Positions 1 through 11,153 of a DNA stretch of 64,000 nt are shown here, piece after piece (the stretch's first letter is position 1; each line of letters starts with the position of its first letter). The notes under the pieces were generated by a model. The model made no database searches and was not told the DNA's origin. It saw nothing but the letters and a program-made list of their open reading frames with translations. A program made the position numbers and the translations under genes. The stretch spans positions 1-64,000 of the forward strand of contig JPUP01000078.1 in NCBI GenBank assembly GCA_001321855.1, written 5' to 3'. This DNA comes from SAR11 cluster bacterium PRT-SC02 (GTDB lineage: Bacteria; Pseudomonadota; Alphaproteobacteria; Pelagibacterales; Pelagibacteraceae).

Positions 1-273
1 GGAAAAACAAAATTAATTAAGGGTATAACAAAAGAAGATGTTTATGTGACATTATCTAAAAGGGACTCAAGAAAATTAAAAGTTTTTATTGATTACGATG
101 GTCCGGTTATTGCTCCTATCAAAAAAGATCAAGAAATTGCAAAATTAAAAGTATATAAAGATCAAGAACTTTTAAATGAGACAATTATTTTTGCGTCACA
201 AGATTTAAAAAAAGTCAATTTTATTAAAAGTATATTTAATTCTATAAATTATTTGATTTGGGGTGATGTATAA
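1..273 (+). CDS. D-alanyl-D-alanine carboxypeptidase, C-terminal part (partial at window start)
   Basis: Frame open from base 1 (GKTKLIKGITKEDVYVTLSKRDSRKLKV...); PBP5-type C-terminal domain-like text, located directly upstream of tmk. Confidence 0.7.
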   Translation, partial: GKTKLIKGITKEDVYVTLSKRDSRKLKVFIDYDGPVIAPIKKDQEIAKLKVYKDQELLNETIIFASQDLKKVNFIKSIFNSINYLIWGDV

Positions 274-910
274 AAAAAAACCTTATTTCATCGTCTTTGA
301 AGGGGTAGAGGGATGTGGTAAATCTTTTCAATCAAAAAAATTGTATTTAAATTTAAGAAAAAGTTTTTCTACTATTCTTACAAGAGAACCAGGAGGAACA
401 AAAAGTGCAGAACTTATAAGAAAATTAATTTTAGATGATTATTTTAAAAAAGATGATAAAAATAAATTTGATAAATATACTGATACGTTGCTTTATTTAG
501 CCTCAAGAAACGAGCATGTAAATTCAAAAATTAAACCTGCATTAAAAAAAGGTAAAATAGTTATTTGCGATAGATTCACTGATTCTACTCATGCATATCA
601 AGTTTATGGGAAAAAAGTTAAAAAAAGTTTTATAAAAAATATTCATAATATTATTTTACAAAAGATTAGACCTAATTTAGTTTTCATTCTTAAAGTAAAT
701 CAAAAATCAGCTCATAAAAGACTTATAAAAAGAAAAAATAAAAATAGATATGATAAATTTTCAAAGAATTTTTATAGAAAAGTACAAAAATATTTTTTAA
801 AATTATCAAAAAACAAAAAAAATTATATTGTTTTAGACTCGTCTTCAAATACCAAAGATTTAGAAAAAAAAATATATGAGATTGTATTAAAAAGACTTAA
901 AAATGGATAA
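263..910 (+). CDS. tmk: Thymidylate kinase
   Basis: FEGVEGCGKSFQSK P-loop, TREPGGT, DRFTDSTHAYQ motifs. Confidence 0.97.
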   Translation: MMYKKKPYFIVFEGVEGCGKSFQSKKLYLNLRKSFSTILTREPGGTKSAELIRKLILDDYFKKDDKNKFDKYTDTLLYLASRNEHVNSKIKPALKKGKIVICDRFTDSTHAYQVYGKKVKKSFIKNIHNIILQKIRPNLVFILKVNQKSAHKRLIKRKNKNRYDKFSKNFYRKVQKYFLKLSKNKKNYIVLDSSSNTKDLEKKIYEIVLKRLKNG

Positions 911-1832
911 GACACTTTTAGAGCCAGAACATACCTTAAAATTGATTAGTTATCATAAAAAGATGAATGAATTCCAAAAGCTTTATAATTTTAATAAATT
1001 ACCAAAAGTAATTATGCTTTCAGGTGAGAAGGGCATAGGAAAATTTACCTTTATAATTCATTTAATAATTTCTTTAATTGATAAAGAAAACTATGATTTT
1101 AAAAATTTGTCAATTTCAAAAAAATCTTTGACTCATAAACAAATAATTTCAAAAGTATTTTCTAATATTATAATTATCAAAGGTGATAATAATATATCAG
1201 TGAAAATAGAAGATATCAGAAAACTAAAAGAAATTATTTTAAAAAGTAATTTAAATGAAAAACCAAGATTTGTAATACTTGATGATTTGGACAAATTTAA
1301 TATTAATTGTCAAAATGCATTATTAAAAATAATTGAGGAACCCCCTAAAAATAATTATTTTATTCTGATCAATAATAAAAAAGATAAGATAGCTCAAACA
1401 ATTCAATCAAGATCTTTAGAATTTAAATTTTTTCTCAGAGAAAGTGAAAAAATATTTATAATAAAAGAAATTATCAAAAAAAATGATTTAGAGTGTAAAT
1501 TTGACTATTTAAATTTTCCATTATCTCCGGGTAAATTTGTTAACTTTAACTATTTAAGCATCAAAGAAAAAATTGATTTAGATCAATCGATTGTAACTTC
1601 AATCGGAAATCTTCTAAAATTATTTAGAAAAACAAAAAATAATTATTGTATTTTGTTTATAAAATATTTATTGGACAATAATATTTATAAAAAGATAGTT
1701 TTGAAGGATAGTGATCTAATGTCTCAAATTGATAATAAAAATGAGACAATGAAGCTTATTGATGATTTTGTTTTATTTAATTTGAGTCACAATTCTACAT
1801 TACAATTAATATCTGAAAAATTTAATGAATAA
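903..1832 (+). CDS. holB: DNA polymerase III delta' subunit
   Basis: GEKGIGKFTF, NALLKIIEEPP motifs; follows tmk. Confidence 0.9.
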   Translation: MDKTLLEPEHTLKLISYHKKMNEFQKLYNFNKLPKVIMLSGEKGIGKFTFIIHLIISLIDKENYDFKNLSISKKSLTHKQIISKVFSNIIIIKGDNNISVKIEDIRKLKEIILKSNLNEKPRFVILDDLDKFNINCQNALLKIIEEPPKNNYFILINNKKDKIAQTIQSRSLEFKFFLRESEKIFIIKEIIKKNDLECKFDYLNFPLSPGKFVNFNYLSIKEKIDLDQSIVTSIGNLLKLFRKTKNNYCILFIKYLLDNNIYKKIVLKDSDLMSQIDNKNETMKLIDDFVLFNLSHNSTLQLISEKFNE

Positions 1833-3369
1833 CAAAAATTTTTATATAACGACACCTATTTATTATCCGTCTGGAAAACCACATATGGGTCACGCCTATT
1901 CTAGTATTATAGCAGATATTTTGGCCAGATTTAATAAAATTGATGGTAAAAATGTTTTTTTTCTTACTGGAACAGATGAACATGGATTAAAAATACAAAG
2001 GGAAGCTGAAAAAAATAATAAAAATCCGATTGATTTTTGTGATGAATTATCAAAGAAGTTTAAAGACCTTACTTCAACATTGTATTTATCGAATAATGAT
2101 TTCATACGTACTACAGAGAAAAGACATTATGAGTCAGTTAAAAATATATGGAACAAGTTGTATGATAATGGGAATATATATTTAGATAAATACAGTGGTT
2201 GGTATTCTGTTTCTGATGAAGCTTATTATGACGAAGATGAAATAGAAACAAGAGACGGCAATAAATTTGCAAAATTATCAGGATCAAAAGTAGACTGGGT
2301 GGAGGAAGAGTCCTACTTTTTTAGATTATCAAAGTGGTCTGAAAAGTTATTGGAGCATTATGATAAAAATCCTGAATTTATTCTACCATCTTCAAGAAAA
2401 AAAGAAGTTGTAAATTTTGTTAAAAAAGGCCTTAAAGACCTCTCTGTAAGTAGAACTTCATTTACTTGGGGAATTAAAGTTCCTCAAAATCATAAACATG
2501 TAATATATGTTTGGTTGGATGCTTTAACAAATTACATAAGTGCTCTTAATTATCCAAATACAAATGACAAATTATATAAAGAATTTTGGCCAGCAAATAT
2601 ACATATTATCGGTAAAGATATTTTAAGATTTCATGCTATTTATTGGCCAGCATTTTTAATGGCTGCTGAGATCAAATTGCCTAACAGAGTATATGGACAT
2701 GGCTGGATATTGTCAGATGAAAAAAAAATGTCAAAATCATTAGGTAACATTTTGGATCCAATAGAGATTATTGACAAATATGGAATTGATCAATTGAGAT
2801 ATTATTTAATGAAAGACGTATCTTTAGGAAATGACGGAAATATATCTTTAGAAAATTTAACAAATTGTATAAATAATGATCTGGCTAATAATTATGGAAA
2901 CTTATGCCAAAGAGTCTTAACTTTTGTAGAAAAAAATTGTGACAATACAATTCCAATACCTTCAAAGAGGGCAGAAGAGGATGAGGTTTTTAATAAGAAA
3001 ATTATAAATCAAGTTGATAAATTAAGATTATTGATGAATAAACAAGACATAAATAATTATATAAAAACCGTTGTAAATTTTTCTTTTGAAGCTAATAAAT
3101 ATTTTAATGATACTGAACCATGGAGTTTAAAAAATTCTGATAAAATTAGAATGGAGCAAATTATTTATACAATATTAGTTCAAATTAAGAATATAAGTAT
3201 ATTATTAAGTCCTATCATACCTGTTGCAACAAACAAAGTGTTTAAAATGATGAATGTAAATCCTGAGGATTGTAGAATTCAAAACATAAATAATAACGAT
3301 ATTTTAAAACATAAAAAAAAATTGAATAAAAAAGATATCTTATTTAAAAAGGTTGAAAATGATAATTGA
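1825..3369 (+). CDS. metG: Methionyl-tRNA synthetase
   Basis: TTPIYYPSGKPHMGHAYSS and KMSKSLGN motifs. Confidence 0.97.
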   Translation: MNNKNFYITTPIYYPSGKPHMGHAYSSIIADILARFNKIDGKNVFFLTGTDEHGLKIQREAEKNNKNPIDFCDELSKKFKDLTSTLYLSNNDFIRTTEKRHYESVKNIWNKLYDNGNIYLDKYSGWYSVSDEAYYDEDEIETRDGNKFAKLSGSKVDWVEEESYFFRLSKWSEKLLEHYDKNPEFILPSSRKKEVVNFVKKGLKDLSVSRTSFTWGIKVPQNHKHVIYVWLDALTNYISALNYPNTNDKLYKEFWPANIHIIGKDILRFHAIYWPAFLMAAEIKLPNRVYGHGWILSDEKKMSKSLGNILDPIEIIDKYGIDQLRYYLMKDVSLGNDGNISLENLTNCINNDLANNYGNLCQRVLTFVEKNCDNTIPIPSKRAEEDEVFNKKIINQVDKLRLLMNKQDINNYIKTVVNFSFEANKYFNDTEPWSLKNSDKIRMEQIIYTILVQIKNISILLSPIIPVATNKVFKMMNVNPEDCRIQNINNNDILKHKKKLNKKDILFKKVENDN

Positions 3370-4135
3370 TTCTCATTGCCATCTAGATTATGAACCTATC
3401 AACTCTTCATTAGACGAGGTAATTGAAAGAGCAAAAAAAAATGGAGTAACTAACATGCTAACAATTTCTACTGAAGATAAAAAATACTCAAAAATACTCG
3501 AAATAGTTAACAAATATAAGAATGTTTATGGCACATATGGTATTCATCCCCATGAAGCAAATGTTCATCAAAAAATTAATTCAAAGACAATTATTGAAAA
3601 GATAAAAATGAACAATAAAATTATAGGCATTGGTGAAACGGGTTTAGATTTTTATTATAACCATTCAGAAAAAGATATTCAGATTAAATTATTTTTGGAG
3701 CATATAAAAGCATCTAGGGAACTTAATTTACCACTAATTGTTCATACACGTGCTGCAGAAAACGAAACTTATAATATATTAAAAAAAGAAAATAAAAATA
3801 GAGATTTAAAAATTTTAATACATTGTTTTACTGGTTCTGTCGATTTCGCAAAAAAAATTCTCGATTTAAATTGTTATATATCTGCTAGTGGTATTGTAAC
3901 ATTTAAAAAGTCCTCAGAGTTAAGAAAAGCATTTGAAATAGTTCCTTTAGAAAGATTATTAGTCGAAACTGACTCACCTTATTTATCACCCGAACCATTA
4001 AGAGGAAAATCGAATGAGCCAGGAAATATAGTTCATACAATTAAATTTTTATCAAATTTAAAAAAAATTGATTATGAGTCAATTATTTCACAAACATCAA
4101 AAAATTTCTTAAATTTATTTGGAAAATTAAATTGA
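3353..4135 (+). CDS. tatD: TatD family metal-dependent hydrolase (start possibly at 3359)
   Basis: IDSHCHLDY, GIGETGLDFYY, VETDSPYLSP motifs. Confidence 0.93.
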   Translation: MKMIIDSHCHLDYEPINSSLDEVIERAKKNGVTNMLTISTEDKKYSKILEIVNKYKNVYGTYGIHPHEANVHQKINSKTIIEKIKMNNKIIGIGETGLDFYYNHSEKDIQIKLFLEHIKASRELNLPLIVHTRAAENETYNILKKENKNRDLKILIHCFTGSVDFAKKILDLNCYISASGIVTFKKSSELRKAFEIVPLERLLVETDSPYLSPEPLRGKSNEPGNIVHTIKFLSNLKKIDYESIISQTSKNFLNLFGKLN

Positions 4136-4902
4136 AAAAAAAATTTACTATCTTAGGCTGCGGTAGCTCAATAGGATCTCCATGGATTACAAATTATTGG
4201 GGTAATTTAGACAAAACTAATAAAAAAAATATTAGAACAAGATGTTGTGCTCATATACAATATAATGATTTATCAATTTTATTAGATACATCTCCTGATA
4301 TAAAACAGCAATTACTAAAAAATAAAATTACAAATGTTGACTCCGTTATCTATACTCATGAACATTCAGATCAAACTTCAGGTATTTTTGAATTGAGGCC
4401 TTTTTATTGGAAAAATAAAAAAAAAATATCAATATTTGGAAGTAAAAAAACTATTAATATTTTAAAACAAAAATATGATTTTTGCTTCAAGAAAAAATAT
4501 GACTATAAACCAATAATGAGTGCTAAAATAATAAAGAATAATTTTACTATTAAGAATAAATTAACTGCTTTAAAAATAAAATCTTTAGAAGTTGAACATG
4601 GTTTAATTAAGTCAACAGCTTATATATTTAAAAAAATAGCTTATGTAAGTGATTGCAACAAAATAGAAGAAAAAAATTTAAAACATTTTAAAAATTTGAA
4701 TTATTTGATAATTGATTGTTTGCGTTTATCTAAACATAACTCACACTTAAATTTGGATCAGTCACTTCTTTTAATTAGCAAAATAAGACCAAAAAAAGCT
4801 ATTTTAACAAACTTACATACAGATTTAGATTACGAAAAATTAAAAAAAATATTACCTAAAAATGTAATTCCTGCATTTGATGGTTATCACTTTACTTTTT
4901 AA
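4132..4902 (+). CDS. Metallo-beta-lactamase fold hydrolase (PhnP-like)
   Basis: LGCGSSIGSP, THEHSDQTSGI motifs; TTG start; follows tatD. Confidence 0.85.
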   Translation: MKKKFTILGCGSSIGSPWITNYWGNLDKTNKKNIRTRCCAHIQYNDLSILLDTSPDIKQQLLKNKITNVDSVIYTHEHSDQTSGIFELRPFYWKNKKKISIFGSKKTINILKQKYDFCFKKKYDYKPIMSAKIIKNNFTIKNKLTALKIKSLEVEHGLIKSTAYIFKKIAYVSDCNKIEEKNLKHFKNLNYLIIDCLRLSKHNSHLNLDQSLLLISKIRPKKAILTNLHTDLDYEKLKKILPKNVIPAFDGYHFTF

Positions 4903-5437
4903 TCTCTTTCTCTATTAAATTAATAAATTTCTTTGATGTCGGTTTTGTGAAAGAGGCAAAAGTATCTACAATTTTTCCATCTTTTCCAATAACAATTTTG
5001 TGAAAATTCCATTTAGGTATTGCTCCCAAGCCATGATTTTTTTTTGCCCATTTATAAAAAGGATGAGCGTTAGTTCCAATTACATCAATCTTCTCGGTCA
5101 TCGGAAAGTTAATACCAAAATTTGTTTCACAAAAACTTTTAATTTCTTCATTTGTACCAGGCTCTTGTTTAAAGTTATTTGTTGGCACTCCTAAAATGAT
5201 GAGATTATTTTCTCTATATTTTTCCCAAACAAACTGTAAATCTTCATATTGCGGTGTGTAACCGCATCTACTTGCAACATTAACAACTATTATCACATTA
5301 TTTTTATACTTTTCCATCAGAATAGTTTCACCATTAATACCTTTAAAACTTAAATCATAAAGCGATTTTCCTTGATAGCTTTTAGCCGAGTTAATAAATG
5401 AAAATATCATAAAAAATATTATAATAAATTTGCCCAT
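4892..5437 (-). CDS. Glutathione peroxidase family protein
   Basis: NVASRCGYTPQYEDLQ, GVPTNNFKQEPGTNEEIKSFC, KWNFHKIVIGKDG motifs; N-terminal signal-like segment. Confidence 0.93.
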   Translation of the reverse strand: MGKFIIIFFMIFSFINSAKSYQGKSLYDLSFKGINGETILMEKYKNNVIIVVNVASRCGYTPQYEDLQFVWEKYRENNLIILGVPTNNFKQEPGTNEEIKSFCETNFGINFPMTEKIDVIGTNAHPFYKWAKKNHGLGAIPKWNFHKIVIGKDGKIVDTFASFTKPTSKKFINLIEKEIKK

Positions 5438-5439
5438 AT

Positions 5440-5832
5440 TTATTTTCCCAAGGCCTTAATTAAGGCTTTAAAAGGAAGAACAACACATTCTACACGATTA
5501 CTATTTTTTTTCAAAAGATCTTTAAATGGTTTAAATTTTTCTGGTAATTTTATATTATTATTTGAATTTTTTAATATCAGATAATCTTTTTTTAAAGACT
5601 TAATTGAAAAAGTATTTATTTTTTTTGACAATATACTTGCAGAAGCTTGACAAATTATACATGACTCAGTTTCATACCTCATAGAAATTATTTTTTCTTT
5701 TTTTGCAACTAATTGAATTTTAATTTTGTCACCACACATATGGTTTTTGGAATTTGAATAGTGTGTAAAATAATTCTTTAAACCATAATTCTTAGTGTCT
5801 GATGCAAGTTTTATTATTTTATCGTCTATCAT
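5440..5832 (-). CDS. Iron-sulfur cluster scaffold (SufU/NifU N-terminal-like)
   Basis: CGDKIKIQL, CIICQASASILS, RVECVVLPFKAL three-cysteine pattern. Confidence 0.8.
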   Translation of the reverse strand: MIDDKIIKLASDTKNYGLKNYFTHYSNSKNHMCGDKIKIQLVAKKEKIISMRYETESCIICQASASILSKKINTFSIKSLKKDYLILKNSNNNIKLPEKFKPFKDLLKKNSNRVECVVLPFKALIKALGK

Positions 5833-7010
5833 TTTTTTGAGAAGTAAATTAAAATGAATCCTAAAATTGTAGACAAAAACGAACCAACTAAAACACCAAT
5901 TTTTACTCCATCCATATATTCAATATCATTGACAAATGCTAGATTTCCCACAAATAGACTCATTGTAAATCCTATACCAGTAAGTACACCAACACCATAA
6001 AAAGATAAAATATTTGAGTTATTCGGCATTGCAGCAAGTTTTAATTTTATTGATACGATAGAGAATAGAAAAACACCAATTTGTTTTCCAAAAAATAATC
6101 CACAAACAATTCCTAAGGGAACACTTTCAAAAAGTGAATTAAAACTTAACCCCTCCAAAGAAACACCGGCATTAGCAAAGGCAAAGATTGGCATAATTCC
6201 AAACGCTACATATGGAGAAATTGAATGTTCTAATTTTAATAATAACGAGTCTTTTAATCCTATTGCTTTATTATTATTTTTATGCGGTATTGTTAAGGCT
6301 AGAATAACACCTGAAATTGTTGCATGTATACCTGACGCATGAGTAAATTCCCAAAGAAAAATTCCAATAATTAGATAGGGAATAAAATTTCTAACATTAA
6401 ATCTATTTAATAAAATTAGAACGATAACACTCAAAAACATTAAAGCTAAGTATGTAATCTGCACATTATCTGAATAAAAAAATGCAATTATAATTATTGC
6501 CCCCAAGTCATCAATGATCGCTAAAGCTGTTAAGAACACTTTCAATGAAACAGGAACTTTTTTTCCTAATAGAGATAGGACTCCAAGTGAAAAAGCTATA
6601 TCAGTGGCTGAAGGTATTGCCCAACCTTTTAGAGTAATAGCATTACCATAATTAATAATTATATATATTAATGCTGGAACAACCATTCCTCCCACTGCAC
6701 CGATAATAGGTAGAAGTGCTTGTTTAGGATTAGAAAGTTCACCCTGAATAAACTCTCTTTTGATTTCGAGTGAAACTAAAAAAAAGAATATGGCCATCAA
6801 GACATCGTTAATCCAATGTATAACTGTTAAATTAAGACCAATATCTCTAAAACCTAATAAAAATTTGGTCTCTAAAGTTTCATAATATAGGTCACTTAAA
6901 TTTGAGTTGCTGATTATCAACGCTAAAATTGCAGCAAATAATAAAACAAGCCCTGATGCAGCTTCAAGCCTGAAAAACCATTTGAAAGGTTTAGAGATGT
7001 ATTGAATCAT
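5829..7010 (-). CDS. nhaA: Na+/H+ antiporter NhaA
   Basis: SATDIAFSLGVL, ALAIIDDLGAI, HASGIHATISGV motifs. Confidence 0.97.
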   Translation of the reverse strand: MIQYISKPFKWFFRLEAASGLVLLFAAILALIISNSNLSDLYYETLETKFLLGFRDIGLNLTVIHWINDVLMAIFFFLVSLEIKREFIQGELSNPKQALLPIIGAVGGMVVPALIYIIINYGNAITLKGWAIPSATDIAFSLGVLSLLGKKVPVSLKVFLTALAIIDDLGAIIIIAFFYSDNVQITYLALMFLSVIVLILLNRFNVRNFIPYLIIGIFLWEFTHASGIHATISGVILALTIPHKNNNKAIGLKDSLLLKLEHSISPYVAFGIMPIFAFANAGVSLEGLSFNSLFESVPLGIVCGLFFGKQIGVFLFSIVSIKLKLAAMPNNSNILSFYGVGVLTGIGFTMSLFVGNLAFVNDIEYMDGVKIGVLVGSFLSTILGFILIYFSKK

Positions 7011-7084
7011 ATGTATTATTTACTTCCATCTTTAACATCTTTCAATTGCCAAAAAGTCATAATTAACTTATAAAATTAGCCATT

Positions 7085-7161
<77 letters not shown>

Positions 7162-7165
7162 TTTT

Positions 7166-8311
7166 ATGATAAATTTTTTTAAACCAGAGAATAAATTTAA
7201 TATTAATTTACAAAGTCCCTCAAAGTCATTTTGGACAACTTTTAAAAAAGCATTTCTAATCAAAAAAGATTTTAAATCTTTTTGGAAAAATCTGAATAAA
7301 GATAATTTACCTAAAGAATTAGTAGAAATTACTAATCAATTTTTAAAAACAGAGAGTTATGAATGGGTTTCAAAATTTTGGAGACATTGCATGATTAATC
7401 ATTTCAAATCTATAAATAAAAAATCATCAAAAGAAGCATTAGAGTCTATTATTTTAACCGATGTAACTTCACATACATATTTTGAAAAAAAAAATTTTAA
7501 TAATACTAGCAAAAATTTAAAAAATCATGAAAACGCAAATATAAACATTTTTAAAAAACATAAAAATTTAAGCACATATGACTCAATAAGTTATAACACT
7601 ACAACATTATTGTATTATAATTTAAAAAAAGAATTTACTAAATCAATATATGAAAAAATAAATAGAAAGTTTTATAGTCAATACTCACCTAATATAGAGA
7701 TTGATAATTTAGAAATAAATCAACACCTTATGTATACTATTAATGAATTAGAAAGATTACAAAAAATTATCGATTTCAGAAAAAAAGATATCAGAATTTT
7801 GGAGATAGGGGCAGGGTACGGTAGAACCGCAAATGCAATTATATCTTTATATGAAGGCGTCAAATACGTGATTGCTGACATTCCACCAACTATATTTGCA
7901 TCTATGACAAATTTAAAAAAACATTATCCTAATTTAAAAATTGCTTCTGCATTAAATCTGAACAATTCAAACGATATAAATCATCTTATCGATGAAAATG
8001 ATGTAACTTTTATATTTCCACACCAATTGCGACAATTAGGTAATAAAAAATTTGATCTAGCTTTAATGATTGGTGTATCCTTAGAAATGGAACCTCGTGA
8101 TATAAAAAGATATATGAATTTTATAAATACTCTCTCAAGTAATTTATACATGAAGGTATTTGAATTTTCTGGCCTTCCATACTCATTTTACAAATTTTAT
8201 CGACATAACGTTAAATCTGATTATTTTATACATGAGAATTGGGAAGAATTATTTAATGAGGTAGGAACAGAGACAGATTTTATGTATCATTTAGGGTATA
8301 AAATAAAATGA
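7166..8311 (+). CDS. Putative sugar O-methyltransferase (SAM-dependent)
   Basis: [19 protein letters not shown]-binding motif; supplied ORF begins inside tRNA-Pro, in-frame ATG at 7166 is the likely start. Confidence 0.75.
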   Translation: MINFFKPENKFNINLQSPSKSFWTTFKKAFLIKKDFKSFWKNLNKDNLPKELVEITNQFLKTESYEWVSKFWRHCMINHFKSINKKSSKEALESIILTDVTSHTYFEKKNFNNTSKNLKNHENANINIFKKHKNLSTYDSISYNTTTLLYYNLKKEFTKSIYEKINRKFYSQYSPNIEIDNLEINQHLMYTINELERLQKIIDFRKKDIRILEIGAGYGRTANAIISLYEGVKYVIADIPPTIFASMTNLKKHYPNLKIASALNLNNSNDINHLIDENDVTFIFPHQLRQLGNKKFDLALMIGVSLEMEPRDIKRYMNFINTLSSNLYMKVFEFSGLPYSFYKFYRHNVKSDYFIHENWEELFNEVGTETDFMYHLGYKIK

Positions 8312-8589
8312 GAATTGCAAGAATTTATTTACCTACTAAGTCTGCAATGCAATCTGGTAAAGGTAAAACTGAAAAATGGGTACTAGAATTCGTATCACAA
8401 AAAAGCAAATACAATCCATTAATGGGTTGGGAAAGCTCGAAAGATACTAATAGTCAAATAAAACTCAATTTTTCGTCTAAAGAACAGGCAATTGAATATG
8501 CTAACAAAAATAACATTAAATATAAGTTAATTGAGCCAAATAAAAAAAAATTTGTTATAAAATCTTACGCTGATAACTTTTTGAATTAA
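8308..8589 (+). CDS. NADH dehydrogenase accessory subunit, NDUFS4-like (ETC complex I conserved region)
   Basis: ARIYLPTKSAMQSGKGKTEKWVLEF...NPLMGWESSKDTNSQIKLNFSSKEQAIEYAN. Confidence 0.88.
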   Translation: MRIARIYLPTKSAMQSGKGKTEKWVLEFVSQKSKYNPLMGWESSKDTNSQIKLNFSSKEQAIEYANKNNIKYKLIEPNKKKFVIKSYADNFLN

Positions 8590-8591
8590 TT

Positions 8592-9596
8592 ATGTGGCGA
8601 AGTTTTTTTACAGAGAGAAAATGGTTAGTTTGGTCTTGGGGAGGATTTATTTTTATAATTCTCTCGCTGTTAGCTCAAACTTATATCGATGTCAAAATCA
8701 ATGAATGGTATAAAGGATTTTACGATCTCTTACAAAAAGCACCAGAGAGAGAACTTTCTGAGTTTTACGATGGAATTTTGCTATTTATGAAATTAGCCAT
8801 TCCGTATGTTATAATTTACACAGTTACCAACTATTTTACTCGATTATGGGCTTTTAGATGGCGTGAAGCCATGACCTTTTCTTACATGCCTTATTGGAGA
8901 GCAGTAGACGCTAAAGTTGAAGGTGCATCTCAGAGAATTCAGGAGGATGCAATGAATTTTGCTAAAATAGTTGAGAGTCTTGGATTACAAGTTGTTAGAG
9001 CCATTATGTTACTTATTGCATTTATTCCAATATTGTGGGGATTATCTTCTAATGTTGTAATTCCTTTTTTTAAAGATATATCTGGATCTCTCGTTTGGGT
9101 ATCATTAACTGCAAGTTTAGGGGGTCTTGTAATTAGTTGGCTTGTGGGTATTAAATTACCAGGCTTAGAATATAATAATCAGAAAGTAGAGGCTGCTTTC
9201 AGAAAAGAATTAGTTTATGGAGAAGATGACAGAAAAAATTACGTTCAGGCTCCAACTATTTTACAACTTTTTACAGGAATAAAATTTAATTATCATAGAT
9301 TGTTTCTTCATTATGGTTATTTTGATTTATGGTTAATAATGTATAATCAAACAATGATTATTGTTCCTTACCTATTAATGGGACCTGGTCTTTTTACTGG
9401 CGCTATGACTTTAGGAGTTCTCATACAAACATCTAGTGCCTTTAGAGAAGTTCAAAGTAGTTTTTCACTTTTCCTTCAAAACTGGACTAGAATAACTGAA
9501 TTAAGATCAATTCACAAAAGATTGATGGAATTTGAAACTGCTATTAATTTTAAAAACAAGTTGAGAAAACCTAGAAAATCTGATGTAAGAGCTTAA
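8592..9596 (+). CDS. SbmA/BacA-like peptide transporter
   Basis: INEWYKGFYDLLQ, FRWREAMTFSYMPYWR, QRIQEDAMNFAKIVESLG, KNYVQAPTILQLFTGIKFNYHRLFLHYGYFDLW. Confidence 0.88.
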   Translation: MWRSFFTERKWLVWSWGGFIFIILSLLAQTYIDVKINEWYKGFYDLLQKAPERELSEFYDGILLFMKLAIPYVIIYTVTNYFTRLWAFRWREAMTFSYMPYWRAVDAKVEGASQRIQEDAMNFAKIVESLGLQVVRAIMLLIAFIPILWGLSSNVVIPFFKDISGSLVWVSLTASLGGLVISWLVGIKLPGLEYNNQKVEAAFRKELVYGEDDRKNYVQAPTILQLFTGIKFNYHRLFLHYGYFDLWLIMYNQTMIIVPYLLMGPGLFTGAMTLGVLIQTSSAFREVQSSFSLFLQNWTRITELRSIHKRLMEFETAINFKNKLRKPRKSDVRA

Positions 9597-10495
9597 TGGA
9601 ACTCTACATCAAACTGATAGACGTCATACTCCCTGTTTTTTTTGTAATTGGTATAGGGTACTATCTCGGTAGAAAAGATCCTAATTTTAACACTGATTTT
9701 ATAACTACATTGGCTGGTAATGTAGGTACACCTGCGATGATTTTTTATACTATTACATCAACAGGTGTAACTTTAGAAACATTTATAGAATATTTTATTT
9801 ATGCTTTAGTTATAATTGGAGGTTTTGCTGCAATAGGTTTAATTGTTCTTGCTTTAATGAAAAAAGACATTGTGAGTGAACTCCCTCCATTAATACTTCC
9901 AAATACTGGTAATATGGGTATTCCTATTTGCCTTTTTGCCTATGGGACAGAAGGTCTGGGTATAGCCTCAGCTATAGCATCAGTAATCATCTTACTGCAC
10001 TTCACGTTAGGTGTTCTTTTAGCAAAAAAAAGTTTTTCACTTAAAATATTGATTGCTAATATGCCTATTTACGGGATAATAGCAGCTGTAATTGTTTTAT
10101 ATTACGATTGGGATGTTCCTGGTTTTGTAGTAAACACGACCTTTTTATTAACTTACGCAACAATTTTTCTGGTTCTTATGTCTTTAGGAATTGCTTTAAC
10201 AAAGTTAAAAGTCGTTTCATGGTTAAATGCATCAATTTTAAGTTGTGTGAGAATTATAATTGGACCAATAATTGGTTTTAGTTTAATTCAATATTTAAAT
10301 CTTAGTGGAGTAGCGGCTGGAGTGCTTTTAATTCAATCTGCAATGCCAAGTGCTATTTTAACTTATTTAGTAGGTTCGATGTATTCAGAGAGAAGGGTAG
10401 TCGATAGTATTGCTAGTGTTATAGTTACTTCCACTATAATGTCATTTATAACTATCCCTTTTGTAGTTTATTTTAGTCTTAAATATTTTCAGTAA
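9596..10495 (+). CDS. AEC (auxin efflux carrier) family transporter
   Basis: Hydrophobic; LPNTGNMGIPICLFAYG, QSAMPSAILTYLVGSMY motifs. Confidence 0.85.
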   Translation: MELYIKLIDVILPVFFVIGIGYYLGRKDPNFNTDFITTLAGNVGTPAMIFYTITSTGVTLETFIEYFIYALVIIGGFAAIGLIVLALMKKDIVSELPPLILPNTGNMGIPICLFAYGTEGLGIASAIASVIILLHFTLGVLLAKKSFSLKILIANMPIYGIIAAVIVLYYDWDVPGFVVNTTFLLTYATIFLVLMSLGIALTKLKVVSWLNASILSCVRIIIGPIIGFSLIQYLNLSGVAAGVLLIQSAMPSAILTYLVGSMYSERRVVDSIASVIVTSTIMSFITIPFVVYFSLKYFQ

Positions 10496-10874
10496 ATACA
10501 GTAGCTTACAGCAAATAATTAATGTTTTAGACTATAAGATTAGTAAATATTACTTACTTAAAATTTAATTTTACAAACAAATACCATTAAAATGATAATA
10601 AATATGCCTTAAACTAATAAAAAATATAAGTTTTTTTTTAATTTTTAATTATAAAAAGTGTTATTTAATAAAAAACACAGAAGAAACCAAAAAAAATTGA
10701 CTAAAAATTAGCATTATATATTCAAGCCTTGCAGTTAAGGAATATATCGTTTAATCGTCCATATGAGTGGTTTTTTTTGCGATCAATATTAATTCTATGC
10801 AACCATGCCTTGTATTCATGCAATTTACAATAATTAAATGGCTTATTAGCTAGAACCGTTGGTATTAAATACTT

Positions 10875-11153
10875 TTAGAATGAAAAACCCTCTTTTTTTA
10901 ATAATTTTCGCTTTGTTTTAATACCTCCTCTACCAGAGTAACCGCCTAATCGTCCATCAGTTCTTATCACTCTATGACATGGTATTACAGGAGGATAGGG
11001 GTTTCTCGCTATTGCGTTTGCCACCGCCCTTACTGACTTTGGCTTTCGAACCGCTTTTGCAACCTCTAGATACGTTTTTACTTTACCCCTAGGTATTTTT
11101 TTAAGGTATTTCCAAACTTTTATTTGAAAATGAGTACCCTTAAGTTTAATCAT
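10875..11153 (-). CDS. Methylated-DNA--cysteine S-methyltransferase, C-terminal domain-only protein
   Basis: FQIKVWKYLKKIPRGKVKTY, RAVANAIARNP, PVIPCHRVI with active-site Cys. Confidence 0.9.
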   Translation of the reverse strand: MIKLKGTHFQIKVWKYLKKIPRGKVKTYLEVAKAVRKPKSVRAVANAIARNPYPPVIPCHRVIRTDGRLGGYSGRGGIKTKRKLLKKEGFSF

